This document shows, piece after piece, positions 34,283-47,047 of a stretch of 64,000 bases of DNA. Source of the DNA: Amycolatopsis deserti. GTDB lineage: Bacteria > Actinomycetota > Actinomycetes > Mycobacteriales > Pseudonocardiaceae. The DNA lies in NCBI RefSeq assembly GCF_014653945.1, contig NZ_BNAU01000002.1, positions 186,001 through 250,000 of the forward strand, written 5' to 3'. The translations under genes were made by a program, and so were the position numbers. Each line of letters begins with the position of its first letter. Position 1 is the stretch's first letter. The notes under the pieces are model-generated. The model did not search any database and had not been told where the DNA came from. It saw nothing but the letters and a program-made list of their open reading frames with translations.

Positions 34283-35868
34283 AACACATCGGCGATCCGA
34301 GCCGGATCCGGCGCCGCGAACGCCTGACCGCCCGTGGGCACGGTGATCGCCGTCAGTTCGGGCACGTCCACGTCCGGGCCGATTCCGATGCCGATGATCG
34401 CCACCGGACGGGCCGGATCCGCCAGCCGGGTCAGCTCCGCGACCAGCGCGTCCCTGCTGATGCCGTCGTCATCGTCGTTGCGGCCGTCGGTCAGGACGAT
34501 CACGAGGTTGAGCCGCCCGGGCTGCCACTCCGCCGTCGCCAGCCGATACGCGGCCAACACCGTGTCGTACAACCCGGTGTCGCCGTCCGGCGTGGCCTGG
34601 ATCGCGCGCAACCGCTCCGCCGCCCCCGACGCCAGCTGGTCGCTCACCGGCCGCATCGGCAGCACCTCGCGGTAGTCGCGGTCCCCGTCCAGGCGCGTGG
34701 CGAACTCCCACACGCTGCACTCCGACGTCGGCTTGAACAGCGACAGCGCCCGCGCGGCCGCGTCGGTCGTCAGCTGCATCCGGGTCCGCCCGGTACCGGG
34801 CACCTCGACGTCCATCGACCCGGACACGTCGATCAGCACCCGCGCCCGCGAGCTGGAGTTGATCCGCGCCCACTGCCCCAGCAGCGCGTCCACCTCGGCG
34901 TCGGTCGGCACCGCGGGCGAGGGCAGGGTCCGGTCGCTGACGTTCTGCGCCGTCCCGTCGCGCAGGTACCGGCCGTCCGGGGTGCGGAACCCGGCGTCGG
35001 CCAGCGCGTTCGTCCCCTCCAGGCCGAGCAGCGCCGACAGCAGCGCCCCCGCGGCCGCGCGCTGGGACTCCCCCGCCCCGCCGAGCACGGCGAACGGGTA
35101 GTCCAGCGCGGGCGCCTCGGACTGGTAGGTCGCGACCAGCCCGCTCTGGGTGCCGGCGACGCCGGTGCGCACGTTGTGGCGCAGCAGCGCGTTCTCCGAC
35201 ACCGGGAACCCGGCGAGCGTGCGGTCGGCCAGCCGGGTGAACAACTCGTCGGTCGCCGGGACCGCGTTCGGCGACAGCCGGCGCAGTGTGGCGGCGTAGG
35301 CATCGGCGGCGGGCACCGCGGCGCGGACGCCGATCAGCGCGGACAGGCCCGCCGGGTCACGGCCCGGATCGGGCACGCCGAGCGTCAGCCCGGGCGCGCC
35401 GAGTACGTCGGACCAGGTCGGCGCGCGACCCGGCCAGCCAAGGCCCTTCGCCGCCTCCTCGGTCACCGCGAACACCACCGGTGAGCTGGCGATGCTGGTG
35501 CCGCCCGCGATCCCGCTCGCGCCGACGCCCTTGGCGCGCCGCAGCTGCAATGTCGACTCCGGGATCCACACGTCCGGCCGGACCCCGCCGGAGGGCAGGG
35601 CCAGCGACTGCGCGACGGCGGCCGAATCGACGGCGTTGACCTCGAAGGCGGCGCACTCGGTCTGCGCCACCCGGCGGGCGACCTGCGCGACCGCCGGAGC
35701 CACCGCGGGTGCGGCGGCGACCCGCACCACCACCGGCCGCTCGCATCCGCCCTGGTCACGCACCACGTTGGTGGCGATCCAGCCGGCGCCGCCCAGCAGC
35801 ACGAGGATGCCGGCGATCGCCCAGGCCCGCCGCGGCCGCCGCCGGGCGGGAGACGAATGTCGGCCCAC
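34249..35868 (-). CDS. extracytoplasmic solute-binding-like + von Willebrand factor A domain protein
   Basis: This 539-residue protein has an N-terminal membrane anchor or signal (residues 13-33). A periplasmic-binding-protein-like region (about 45-335) contains GVRPDVWIPEST and FPVSENALLRHN. A vWA domain has its MIDAS motif DVSGSMD (near 364), with TDGRNDD as a further MIDAS element. Such two-part proteins are found in Actinobacteria and may bind ligands at the surface. The role is unknown. The gene stands alone on its strand between tetR and rnj. The start at the first Met fits the anchor. Confidence 0.82.
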   Translation of the reverse strand: MGRHSSPARRRPRRAWAIAGILVLLGGAGWIATNVVRDQGGCERPVVVRVAAAPAVAPAVAQVARRVAQTECAAFEVNAVDSAAVAQSLALPSGGVRPDVWIPESTLQLRRAKGVGASGIAGGTSIASSPVVFAVTEEAAKGLGWPGRAPTWSDVLGAPGLTLGVPDPGRDPAGLSALIGVRAAVPAADAYAATLRRLSPNAVPATDELFTRLADRTLAGFPVSENALLRHNVRTGVAGTQSGLVATYQSEAPALDYPFAVLGGAGESQRAAAGALLSALLGLEGTNALADAGFRTPDGRYLRDGTAQNVSDRTLPSPAVPTDAEVDALLGQWARINSSSRARVLIDVSGSMDVEVPGTGRTRMQLTTDAAARALSLFKPTSECSVWEFATRLDGDRDYREVLPMRPVSDQLASGAAERLRAIQATPDGDTGLYDTVLAAYRLATAEWQPGRLNLVIVLTDGRNDDDDGISRDALVAELTRLADPARPVAIIGIGIGPDVDVPELTAITVPTGGQAFAAPDPARIADVFYGALAGLTGA

Positions 35869-35935
35869 CTCGCACCGCCTCCGCTGCCTCGCTCACCAGG
35901 ACGCGATCCAGGTTAAGGGCAGTGACGAAGATTAC

Positions 35936-40273
<4,338 letters not shown>

Positions 40274-40348
40274 CGTGGCTCCGGTGATCGTGACTGTTCG
40301 GACAGCGGGATGCTAGTCCGACCGTCGCCGGCGCCGTTCGGTTCCGGT

Positions 40349-41587
40349 TCAGCCCGCGAACGTGAGGTAGATCAGCACCACGTTGAGGGTGATGATCACG
40401 GCGGCGATCACCCACGCCAGCGTCGTGGTGACGCGGTGGTTGGCGGCCGGGCCCATCAGCCCGCGGTCGCTGGTCAGCCGTACCAGCGGGACCAGCGCGA
40501 ACGGGATGCCGAAGGACAGCACCACCTGGGAGACCACCAGCGCGCGGCTGGGGTCCACGCCGATCGCGAGCACCACGATCGCGGGCAGCAGCGTGATCAG
40601 CCGCCGCAGCAGCAGCGGGATCCGCTTGCGCAGCAGGCCCTGCATGATCATCGCGCCGGCGTAGGCGCCCACGGATGTCGAGGCGAGGCCGGAGGCCAGC
40701 AGCCCGATCGCGAACAGCAGCGCCACGGCCGGGCCGAGCGTGTCGCCCACGGCGGCGTGGGCGCCCGCGATCGAGTCGACGCCCTCCTGGCCCTGCAGGT
40801 TCGTCGCGGCCAGCAGCACCATCGACAGGTTGACCGCGCCGGCCAGCAGCATCGCCAGGCCCACGTCGAACCGGGTGATGCGCAGCAGGCGGAACTGCCG
40901 GGCCGGCTCGACCTGGCCGTGCCGGTCGCGGGCGAGGCCGGAGTGCAGGTAGACGGCGTGCGGCATGACCGTGGCGCCGAGCATCGCGGCGGCGATCAGC
41001 ACGCTCTCGGTGCCGGCGAACTTCGGGACCAGGCCGGCCGCCGCGTCGGCGGCCGAGGGCGGTTCCACGAAGACGCTGGCCAGGAACCCGACCGCGATGA
41101 CGCCGAGCAGGCCGGTGATGACCCGCTCGAACGGCCGCTGACCGCGCCGGTCCTGCACCAGCAGCAGGGCCATCGACACCACACCGGTGATCACGCCGCC
41201 GGCCAGCAGCGGCAGGTCGAACAGCAGGTTCAGGGCGATCGCGCCACCGACGACCTCGGCCAGGTCGGTCGCGATCGCCACCAGCTCGGCCTGCGCCCAG
41301 TAACCCAGGCGCCCCGTGCGCGTCATCCGCTCGCGCAGGTTTTCCGGCAGCGACAGGCCGGTGACCAGCCCCAGCTTCGCCGACAGGTACTGGACCAGCC
41401 CGGCCATCAGGTTCGCGACGACGATCACCCACACCAGCAGGTAGCCGAACTGGGCGCCGGCGCTGATGTTGGAGGCGACGTTGCCCGGATCGACGTAGGC
41501 GATCGCGGCGACGAACGCCGGGCCGAGGAGCAGGGAGCCGGAGCGCACCCGCTTGAGCCGTGGTCCGAGCTGGTCCGTCAGCGCCAT
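40349..41587 (-). CDS. mntH: NRAMP-family Mn2+/divalent cation:H+ symporter
   Basis: This 412-residue transporter with about 11 helices has the metal-binding motifs of the family: DPGN at residues 33-36 in helix 1, and MPH at 208-210 in helix 6. A conserved PENLRERM loop and QGLLRKRIPLLLRR follow. It imports manganese and sometimes iron or cadmium. I chose the ATG at 41587 with a GGGAGG ribosome site upstream. A palindrome with MntR/DtxR-like shape overlaps a TAAAAT -10 box 30 bases upstream, so manganese or iron control is likely. Confidence 0.93.
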   Translation of the reverse strand: MALTDQLGPRLKRVRSGSLLLGPAFVAAIAYVDPGNVASNISAGAQFGYLLVWVIVVANLMAGLVQYLSAKLGLVTGLSLPENLRERMTRTGRLGYWAQAELVAIATDLAEVVGGAIALNLLFDLPLLAGGVITGVVSMALLLVQDRRGQRPFERVITGLLGVIAVGFLASVFVEPPSAADAAAGLVPKFAGTESVLIAAAMLGATVMPHAVYLHSGLARDRHGQVEPARQFRLLRITRFDVGLAMLLAGAVNLSMVLLAATNLQGQEGVDSIAGAHAAVGDTLGPAVALLFAIGLLASGLASTSVGAYAGAMIMQGLLRKRIPLLLRRLITLLPAIVVLAIGVDPSRALVVSQVVLSFGIPFALVPLVRLTSDRGLMGPAANHRVTTTLAWVIAAVIITLNVVLIYLTFAG

Positions 41588-41616
41588 GCGCCCTCCCGTC
41601 AGTGTGCCGAACCCTG

Positions 41617-41633
41617 ATTTTAGGCACGCCAAA
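41617..41633 (-). promoter_or_regulatory. candidate MntR/DtxR-type operator and -10 box of mntH
   Basis: TTTAGGCACGCCAAA (41619-41633) is an imperfect inverted repeat like DtxR/MntR boxes (TTAGG...CCTAA). It overlaps the minus-strand -10 box TAAAAT (41617-41622). Binding here would block the mntH promoter. Confidence 0.45.
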
Positions 41634-41713
41634 CTTCGGTGTACAGGGAGTCGAAATGTGGCCTGCGTCGCCGTTCGGCTACCCGGGCGAGGGGAAGTTA
41701 GTCCCGGGTGGCC

Positions 41714-42187
41714 CTATCGCCCCGCGGGCCGCGCGTCCCATTCCGGGCAGTCGACGAAGTGCACGTCGTACTGCTCGTGGATGCTCGCGACCTCCTCCTC
41801 GGCGAAGCCGCCGCGCAGGATCTCCGGCAGCCGCCGGAAGTAGCCGAACCGCTCGACGCCCGGCACGAGGGTGATGAGCACGTTCGCGGGACTGTCCGAG
41901 TCCGCGGCGAACGCGTGCCGGACACCCGCCGGCACCACCGCGTAGCCGCCCCGCCGGAGGGTCAGGATCTCGGTGCCGATCAGCATCCGCAGCGCTCCGT
42001 CGAGCACGTAGAACGCCTCCGCGGAGCGCGCGTGGTAGTGCGGTTTCGTCCCGGGCTCCCCGGGCTCGAGGTGCAGCCGGTTCGCACCGAGCAGGCCGCC
42101 GGTGTGGCTCGCGTCGGCCAGCAGCTGCAACGCGGGCCGCGCCACGGTTTCCGCCTCGTCCGCCTGGACCACCCATGCGCCGGTCAT
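41714..42187 (-). CDS. cupin-domain protein
   Basis: This 157-residue protein has a cupin core: HYHARSAEAFYVLDGALRML (motif 1 with His, His, Glu) and VVPAGVRHAFA (motif 2 His). The C-terminal part (FGYFRRLPEILRGG) resembles cupins of polyketide or catabolic clusters. The ligand is unknown. I chose ATG 42187 because AAGGAGG precedes it; the frame extends to 42217 but without such a site. It is divergent from the MarR gene, with two operator-like repeats between, so it is probably the repressor's target. Confidence 0.85.
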   Translation of the reverse strand: MTGAWVVQADEAETVARPALQLLADASHTGGLLGANRLHLEPGEPGTKPHYHARSAEAFYVLDGALRMLIGTEILTLRRGGYAVVPAGVRHAFAADSDSPANVLITLVPGVERFGYFRRLPEILRGGFAEEEVASIHEQYDVHFVDCPEWDARPAGR

Positions 42188-42204
42188 CGTCGCCTCCTTA
42201 GTAG

Positions 42205-42217
42205 TTGAAGTCTTCAA
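42205..42217. promoter_or_regulatory. MarR operator site 1
   Basis: TTGAAGTCTTCAA is a 13-base perfect palindrome lying 18 bases upstream of the cupin start. Its centre is 32 bases from that of site 2. Confidence 0.65.
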
Positions 42218-42235
42218 TTACATTAGCCATGAGTG

Positions 42236-42250
42236 GTTGAAGTCGTCAAC
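42236..42250. promoter_or_regulatory. MarR operator site 2
   Basis: GTTGAAGTCGTCAAC is an inverted repeat just before the TAGGGT -10 box (42254-42259) of the MarR gene. It shares TTGAAGTC with site 1, three helical turns away, on the same face of the DNA. Confidence 0.65.
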
Positions 42251-42265
42251 TGCTAGGGTGGGCGG

Positions 42266-42712
42266 GTGACCGAGTGGCTCGACGCGGATCAGCAGCGCGA
42301 CTGGCGGGCGTTCATCGAGGGTTCGATCCGGTTCATCGACCTGCTCGACCGGAGGCTGCAGGACCAGCACGGCCTCACGCTGGCCGAGTTCGAACTGCTG
42401 GTGCGTCTGTCCGAAGCGGACGGACGGTCGATGCGGATGGCCGATCTCGCGGCGTCGGCGTACTACTCGCGGAGCCGGTTGTCCCACCGGATCAAGGGGT
42501 TGGAGGCGCGGGGCCTGGTCCGCCGCGAACCCACGGACGACGACCGGCGTGGCGTGGTGGCCCGCCTCACCGACGCCGGCTACGAGGCGTTACGGCAGGC
42601 GGCGCCGGACAACCTCCGGACGGTCCGCAAGCACTTCGTGGACGTGATCTCGGAGGAGGACCTGAGAGCCGTCGGCCGCGCGATGCGCGCGGTGACGGAA
42701 CGGCTGGATTAG
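42266..42712 (+). CDS. MarR-family transcriptional regulator
   Basis: This 148-residue protein has the MarR winged helix: LTLAEFELLVRLSEADGRSM, then ADLAASAYYSRSRLSHRIKG and the wing RREPTDDDRRGVVARLTDAG. Dimer helices flank it. The GTG at 42266 lies six bases after TAGGGT, a leaderless arrangement. It is divergent from the cupin gene across two related palindromes, so it probably represses both genes. The inducer is unknown. About 180 bases downstream contain nothing clear. Confidence 0.92.
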   Translation: MTEWLDADQQRDWRAFIEGSIRFIDLLDRRLQDQHGLTLAEFELLVRLSEADGRSMRMADLAASAYYSRSRLSHRIKGLEARGLVRREPTDDDRRGVVARLTDAGYEALRQAAPDNLRTVRKHFVDVISEEDLRAVGRAMRAVTERLD

Positions 42713-42896
42713 GACGCACAGCCGCGCGCGCTCGCCCGGCGGCCGCAGCGCCTGCATCGCCCACGCACCACCGACCTCGCACGGCCCCAGCCACCCGCGG
42801 CGCCTACGGCGCGTCAACCCGCCACACTGGACACCCGCGCCGCCCGGGACCCGCGCCGTCTCCGTGCAGCTCCTGCACCGCCCCGGGCCATCGGCC

Positions 42897-43286
42897 TCAG
42901 TCGCCGCCGGCGACCTCGTGGCCGGCCGCACGCAGCGCCTGCACCGCGCGCGTCAGCTCGGCGTCCTTGACCAGCACGTGGTCGGTGTCGAAGGTCGACA
43001 GCGTGAACAACGCGACCCCGGCCGAGGCCAGTTCGCTCGCCAGCGCCGCGATGATCCCGGTCAGGGTGAACGCCAGCGGGCCCCGCACGGTCAGCAGCCG
43101 CCAGCCGGACTCGATCCGGGCGCCCTCCGGCGCCAGGCCGGCCGGGCAGATCACCGACGTCTCCGCGGGCGTGCGGGTGATCGAGACCAGCCCGTCCGGC
43201 GCGTCCAGACCGGGCACCGCGGCACCCGGCTCCAGCCGCGCCACCGCGTACTCCCCCGGCTGGACGTCGATCGCGAGGCGTTTCAC
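42897..43286 (-). CDS. ACT-domain protein (CASTOR/aspartokinase-ACT type)
   Basis: This 129-residue protein has two small ACT-like halves, with [14 protein letters not shown] and [30 protein letters not shown], ending [23 protein letters not shown]. Such stand-alone proteins bind amino acids. The GTG overlaps the thyX stop (GTGA), so it is co-translated with thyX. Why an amino acid sensor follows thymidylate synthase is unclear. There is no evident catalytic site. Confidence 0.82.
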   Translation of the reverse strand: MKRLAIDVQPGEYAVARLEPGAAVPGLDAPDGLVSITRTPAETSVICPAGLAPEGARIESGWRLLTVRGPLAFTLTGIIAALASELASAGVALFTLSTFDTDHVLVKDAELTRAVQALRAAGHEVAGGD

Positions 43287-44035
43287 CCTTCCAGGACCTT
43301 CGGGCTGGAGGCGATCTCGGTGCCGTCGGGCAGCGTCGAGATGGTGAAGTCGGCGAAGACGTTCGGCGCGGCCTTCTGCAGCTGCCGCAGGCATTCCACG
43401 GCCAGGCCGCGGATCTCCACGTCGGCGTTCTCGGTGGCGCGCATCGCGATGAAGTGCCGCCAGGCGCGGTAGTTGCCGGTGACCACGATGCGGGTCTCGG
43501 TGGCGTTGGGCAGCACCGACCGCGCGGCCTGGCGCGCCTGCTTGCGGCGCAGCGTGGCGCTGGGCGCGTCGGCGAACTTGTCCTCCAGCCCGGCCAGCAG
43601 CTCGTTGTAGGCGTCGACACTCGCCTGCGCGGCCTTGAGGAACTTCTCGTGCAACTCCGGGTCGTTCGCGATGACGTCCGGCTCGACGAACGCCGCGTCG
43701 CGCTCGGGCACGTACCGCTGGGACAGCTGCGAGTAGGAGAAGTGGCGGTGGCGGATCAGCTCGTGCGTCAGCGAGCGCGACACCCCGCTGATGTAGAAGC
43801 TCACCGAACCGTGCTCCAGCACCGACAGGTGACCGACCTCGATGATGTGGTCGATGTAGCCGGCGTTGGTGGCCGTCTTCGGGTTCGGCTTCTTCCACGA
43901 CTGGTAGCAGGCGCGGCCCGCGAACTCGGCGAGCGCCTCACCCCCGTCGGCGTCGGTCGACCACGGCACGTCCTCCGGCGGGAAGAACTCCGTCTTCGCG
44001 ATCAGCTGCACCTTCGGCGACACGGTCTCGGCCAC
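43283..44035 (-). CDS. thyX: FAD-dependent thymidylate synthase
   Basis: This 250-residue enzyme makes dTMP from dUMP using methylene-tetrahydrofolate and FAD. The diagnostic motif RHR(X7)S is seen as Arg95-His96-Arg97 and Ser105 in [17 protein letters not shown]. The conserved [11 protein letters not shown] segment and an LPNATETR segment support it. A GTG at 44035 with AAGGAG upstream is chosen over an in-frame ATG at 44056. It is coupled to the ACT gene. In mycobacteria thyX lies close to dapA and rnj; here they are about 5 kb apart. Confidence 0.95.
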   Translation of the reverse strand: MAETVSPKVQLIAKTEFFPPEDVPWSTDADGGEALAEFAGRACYQSWKKPNPKTATNAGYIDHIIEVGHLSVLEHGSVSFYISGVSRSLTHELIRHRHFSYSQLSQRYVPERDAAFVEPDVIANDPELHEKFLKAAQASVDAYNELLAGLEDKFADAPSATLRRKQARQAARSVLPNATETRIVVTGNYRAWRHFIAMRATENADVEIRGLAVECLRQLQKAAPNVFADFTISTLPDGTEIASSPKVLEG

Positions 44036-44100
44036 GGTCGCACTCCTTCCCCTCAACGACTCCCAGGCAGCGTAACGGGAGGGGCCGACAACTTCCCCGC

Positions 44101-44116
44101 GACACCACGTGGTGTC
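44101..44116. promoter_or_regulatory. operator 1 of the RHH gene
   Basis: GACACCACGTGGTGTC is a perfect 16-bp palindrome upstream of the RHH/DUF4097 operon. The same half-sites, spread further apart, recur around the operon's promoter. Confidence 0.65.
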
Positions 44117-44125
44117 ACCACCGCC

Positions 44126-44161
44126 TTGACTGACACCACCAATGACGTCATAGTGGTGTCA
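44126..44161 (+). promoter_or_regulatory. sigma-70 promoter with embedded operator 2
   Basis: TTGACT (44126-44131), a 17-base spacer and CATAGT (44149-44154) form a strong promoter whose start site would be the ATG at 44161. TGACACCAC (44131-44139) and GTGGTGTCA (44153-44161) are inverted copies of the half-site of operator 1 and flank the promoter core. Confidence 0.65.
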
Positions 44162-44676
44162 TGGACTTGACCCCGTACATCACCAGCCTCCGCGAGGACC
44201 TCACCGCGACGGCCTCGGCCGGGGACGAGCAGATCCGGCGCGCGGCGGCGCTGCTGTCCGGTGCGCTCGAACCCGCGGCGCGGCTGGCGCTGATGAACGC
44301 GCTGGCCGACCTCGCCGCCGAGGCGACCGCGCAGCTGCCGGACCACGTCGTCGAGGTGCGGCTGGACGGACGCGACGTGCGGGTGGTGGTCACCGGCACC
44401 GCCGGCGAGCGCGAACGCCCCGAGCGACCCGGGCCACCGCCACTGCCTCCCCCGCCGCCGCTGATGGAGGGCGGCGACATCTCCCGGATGACGTTGCGCC
44501 TGGTGGAGAAGCTCAAGGAGCAGGCCGAGCACGCCGCCTCGTCACAGGGCGTCTCGCTGAACACGTTCATCTCGCAGGCCGTGCAGGGCGCGCTGCACGG
44601 TTCGCAGTCGTTCCACGCCGAGAAGCAGGCCGGCTCGCAGTCCGAGTCGCACCTGCACGGCTGGGTGAAGGGATAG
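44161..44676 (+). CDS. ribbon-helix-helix/HicB-like regulator
   Basis: This 171-residue protein has an N-terminal helical and beta part (to about 80), a proline-rich linker (PPPLPPPPP), and a C-terminal ribbon-helix-helix: ISRMTLRLVEKLKEQAEHAA with VSLNTFISQAVQGAL. That C-terminal layout matches the antitoxin-like DNA-binding domain of HicB. No HicA toxin lies next to it; the downstream gene is DUF4097. Two related palindromes at its promoter imply autorepression. The ATG is at the predicted transcription start. The downstream gene starts two bases after its stop. Confidence 0.82.
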   Translation: MDLTPYITSLREDLTATASAGDEQIRRAAALLSGALEPAARLALMNALADLAAEATAQLPDHVVEVRLDGRDVRVVVTGTAGERERPERPGPPPLPPPPPLMEGGDISRMTLRLVEKLKEQAEHAASSQGVSLNTFISQAVQGALHGSQSFHAEKQAGSQSESHLHGWVKG

Positions 44677-44678
44677 TC

Positions 44679-45575
44679 ATGACCGATCCGGAGCTCGTGC
44701 GCACGCAGACGTTCCCCCTGCCGGGGCCGCTGGAGCTGGACATCGCCGTCACGCTGGGAAGGGTCGAGGTGAAGCTGGACGCCGAGGAACCCGAGGCGAC
44801 GGTGGAGATCCGGCACGACCCGGACGCGCAGCAGCCGTGGACGCAGGGGATTTCCAGCCTGCTGAGCTGGGTGAGCGAGCGGTTCGGCGACCAGCTGGGC
44901 ACCGACCTCAACGGCACGCCCGCGGACGCGGTGCAGCAGACGCGGCTGGAGCAGACCGGCAGCCGGCTGACCGTGCACGCGCCGAAGGCGTTGCCACTGC
45001 GGAACATCCCGCTCGCGGTCACGGTGATCGCCCCCGCCGGCACGGCGGTGGAGGTGCGGGCCGGTTCGGCCAACGTGACGGTGAGCGGATCGGCCGGCCG
45101 GGTGGACGTGTCCACCGGCTCGGGTGAGATCCGGCTGGACCGGTCCGAGGGCGCGGCGACGGTGCGCAGCGGCTCCGGCGCGATCCGGCTCGGGCCGACG
45201 CTGGCGGGGCTGCACCTGCGCACCGGCAGCGGCGATGTGGAGGTGGCGTCGCTGTCCGGGTCGGCGACGCTGGCCACCGGCACCGGCGACGTGTGGCTGG
45301 GCATGGTCTCCGGCTCGGTGCTGGCCCGCAGCGGGAGCGGTGACCTGTCGGTCGCCGAGGCGGCGAGCGGGAACCTGGAGCTGGTGACCGGCTCCGGCGA
45401 CATCCGGATCGGGGTCCGCCAGGGGGTCGCCGCGGAGGTCGACCTGACCGCGAGCGCCGGCAAGGTGTCCAGCGAGCTGGACGTGGCGTTGACCCGGCCG
45501 GACGGCGAGATCCCGCTGAACGTGCGGGCGCGGACCGGCTCCGGCGCGGCGATGGTGACCCGCGCGGCGCAGTAG
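44679..45575 (+). CDS. DUF4097 beta-strand repeat protein
   Basis: This 298-residue protein is built from short beta repeats (STGSGEIRL, RSGSGAIRL, RTGSGDVEVA, RSGSGDLSVA, VTGSGDIRIG), the pattern of DUF4097/adhesin-like right-handed beta structures. An N-terminal region with IAVTLGRVEVKL leads into it. No signal peptide or membrane helix is visible, so it may be cytoplasmic. It directly follows the RHH regulator (two-base gap), and this pair is common in actinomycetes. Function is unknown. Two terminator-like hairpins follow the stop. Confidence 0.85.
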   Translation: MTDPELVRTQTFPLPGPLELDIAVTLGRVEVKLDAEEPEATVEIRHDPDAQQPWTQGISSLLSWVSERFGDQLGTDLNGTPADAVQQTRLEQTGSRLTVHAPKALPLRNIPLAVTVIAPAGTAVEVRAGSANVTVSGSAGRVDVSTGSGEIRLDRSEGAATVRSGSGAIRLGPTLAGLHLRTGSGDVEVASLSGSATLATGTGDVWLGMVSGSVLARSGSGDLSVAEAASGNLELVTGSGDIRIGVRQGVAAEVDLTASAGKVSSELDVALTRPDGEIPLNVRARTGSGAAMVTRAAQ

Positions 45576-45587
45576 ACCACCGGAGAA

Positions 45588-45605
45588 GGCGGCCTGCGGG
45601 CCGCC
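45588..45605 (+). terminator. first hairpin after DUF4097 gene
   Basis: GGCGGCC-TGCG-GGCCGCC forms a 7-bp stem 12 bases after the stop. It has no T-run. Confidence 0.4.
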
Positions 45606-45616
45606 GTGGGGGTGGA

Positions 45617-45656
45617 GGGGTGGTGTGGCATGGGGGCGTGTCACACCACCCCGTTT
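45617..45656 (+). terminator. intrinsic terminator of the RHH-DUF4097 operon
   Basis: GGGGTGGTGTG (45617-45627) pairs with CACACCACCCC (45642-45652) in a perfect 11-bp stem followed by GTTT. This is a good intrinsic terminator for the plus-strand operon. Confidence 0.65.
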
Positions 45657-45790
45657 CGGTCTGCGCGGCCACCCCCGGCCTGGATGACGACGCTCTCGGG
45701 ACGTGGCCCGCCCGGATCGCGCGCCTGGCTGGAACCTGCAGCGGGGCCTCGGCGCCGCAGGACCTCGGCATGGAGCCCGCGTCACCCGGG

Positions 45791-47008
45791 TCATGCGCGC
45801 CGCAACAGCGGTGCCAGATCACCCCGCTCCCCCACCACGAAGCCGTCCAGCCCCAGCCACGACGCCATCACCCGCAACTCCCCCGCCAGCTCCGCCGCCA
45901 CCCGTGGCGCGTCGGCCTCCGGCTCGGTGAACGCGCCCTGCACCCGCAGCACCCCGGCCTCCCGGTCGGCCTTCAGGTCCACCCGCGCCACCAGCTCGCC
46001 GTCGAGCAGGAACGGGAACACGTAGTAGCCGTACACGCGCTTGGGCTCGGGCACGTAGATCTCGATGCGGTACCGGAACCCGAACAGCCGCTCGGTGCGG
46101 GCCCGCTCCCAGATCAGCGGATCGAACGGGCACAGAAGCGCCCGCCCCGCCACCTTCCGCGGCATCCGCGCCCCCGCCAGCCGGTACGTGGGCCCGCGCC
46201 AGCCGCGCACCTCGACCTGCTCCAGTACCCCCGCCTCGACCAGCTCCGCCACCGCCTGGCGGCTCGTCTCCGGGCCCAGCCGGTAGTAGTCCCGCAGGTC
46301 CGGCTCCGTCGCCACCCCCAGCGCCGTCGCCGCGCGGGAGATCAGCTCGCGCGCGCCCTGCTCGGGCGACACCCGCCGCGCCAGGATCTCCGCCGGCACC
46401 ACCCGCTCGGTCAGGTCGTACAGCCGCTCGAACCCGCGCCGCGTGCCGGTGGTCAGCTGGCCCAGCCCGAACAGCAACTCGCAGATCTTCTTGACCTCCG
46501 ACCGCTCCCACCACGACCCGGGCCGTCGCGTCGACTCGCCCTCCAGCTCGCGCTCGATGCCGCCCGCCCCGATCGGGCCGAGCTCCTTCACCACCGCCAG
46601 CACGTCCTCCACCAGCGACGGTGACCGGTCGGCCAGGCGCTGGTAGTGGCGCCACCACCCCGGCCGCTTCGCGCCGGACTGCAGCAGCGGCCAGTCCTCG
46701 ACCGGGATGAGGCTGGCCTCGTGCGCCCACGTCTCCACCAGCATCCGCGGCTTGCGGCTGCTGTGCGACCAGGCGGCCTCGTCGATCAGCGCCGGATCGT
46801 AGGCGCCCAGCCGCGCGAACACGGGCGCGTAGTGCGCCCGGACCGCGACGTTCACCGAGTCCAGCTGGATCAGCTGCACCCGTGACAGCACGCGCTTCAG
46901 GTGCCGCCGGGTCGGTTCGGCACCCGGCCGCGGGTCGGCGAAGCCCTGGGCCGCCAGCGCCGCCCGCCGGGCGGCCGCCACACTCATCGTCTCCATCGTG
47001 GTGCTCAT
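45791..47008 (-). CDS. YcaQ/AlkX-type winged-helix DNA glycosylase-like protein
   Basis: This 405-residue protein of the DUF1006/YcaQ family has three tandem winged-helix units. The E. coli relative unhooks DNA interstrand crosslinks. The family motif QxD appears in VQLIQLDSVNV near the N-terminus, and conserved segments ALLCPFDPLIWERART and YYVFPFLLDGELVARVDLKAD follow. The start is uncertain: ATG codons at 47008, 46996 and 46987 are all in frame. The GNAT gene is divergent. In producer strains such proteins can confer self-resistance to alkylating metabolites, but no cluster is visible here. Confidence 0.85.
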   Translation of the reverse strand: MSTTMETMSVAAARRAALAAQGFADPRPGAEPTRRHLKRVLSRVQLIQLDSVNVAVRAHYAPVFARLGAYDPALIDEAAWSHSSRKPRMLVETWAHEASLIPVEDWPLLQSGAKRPGWWRHYQRLADRSPSLVEDVLAVVKELGPIGAGGIERELEGESTRRPGSWWERSEVKKICELLFGLGQLTTGTRRGFERLYDLTERVVPAEILARRVSPEQGARELISRAATALGVATEPDLRDYYRLGPETSRQAVAELVEAGVLEQVEVRGWRGPTYRLAGARMPRKVAGRALLCPFDPLIWERARTERLFGFRYRIEIYVPEPKRVYGYYVFPFLLDGELVARVDLKADREAGVLRVQGAFTEPEADAPRVAAELAGELRVMASWLGLDGFVVGERGDLAPLLRRA

Positions 47009-47047
47009 GGTGCCAGCACCCACCGACAAAACCGGTAGGTTCCCGGC

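Noticed and set aside
42713-42896. Possible coding sequence in the GC-rich interval after marR
   Set aside because: Frames are short and of skewed composition; I see no family features, hairpin or promoter.
44161-45575. A canonical HicA-HicB toxin-antitoxin pair
   Set aside because: The first product is HicB-like only in its RHH part, and the second is DUF4097 rather than the small HicA mRNA interferase.
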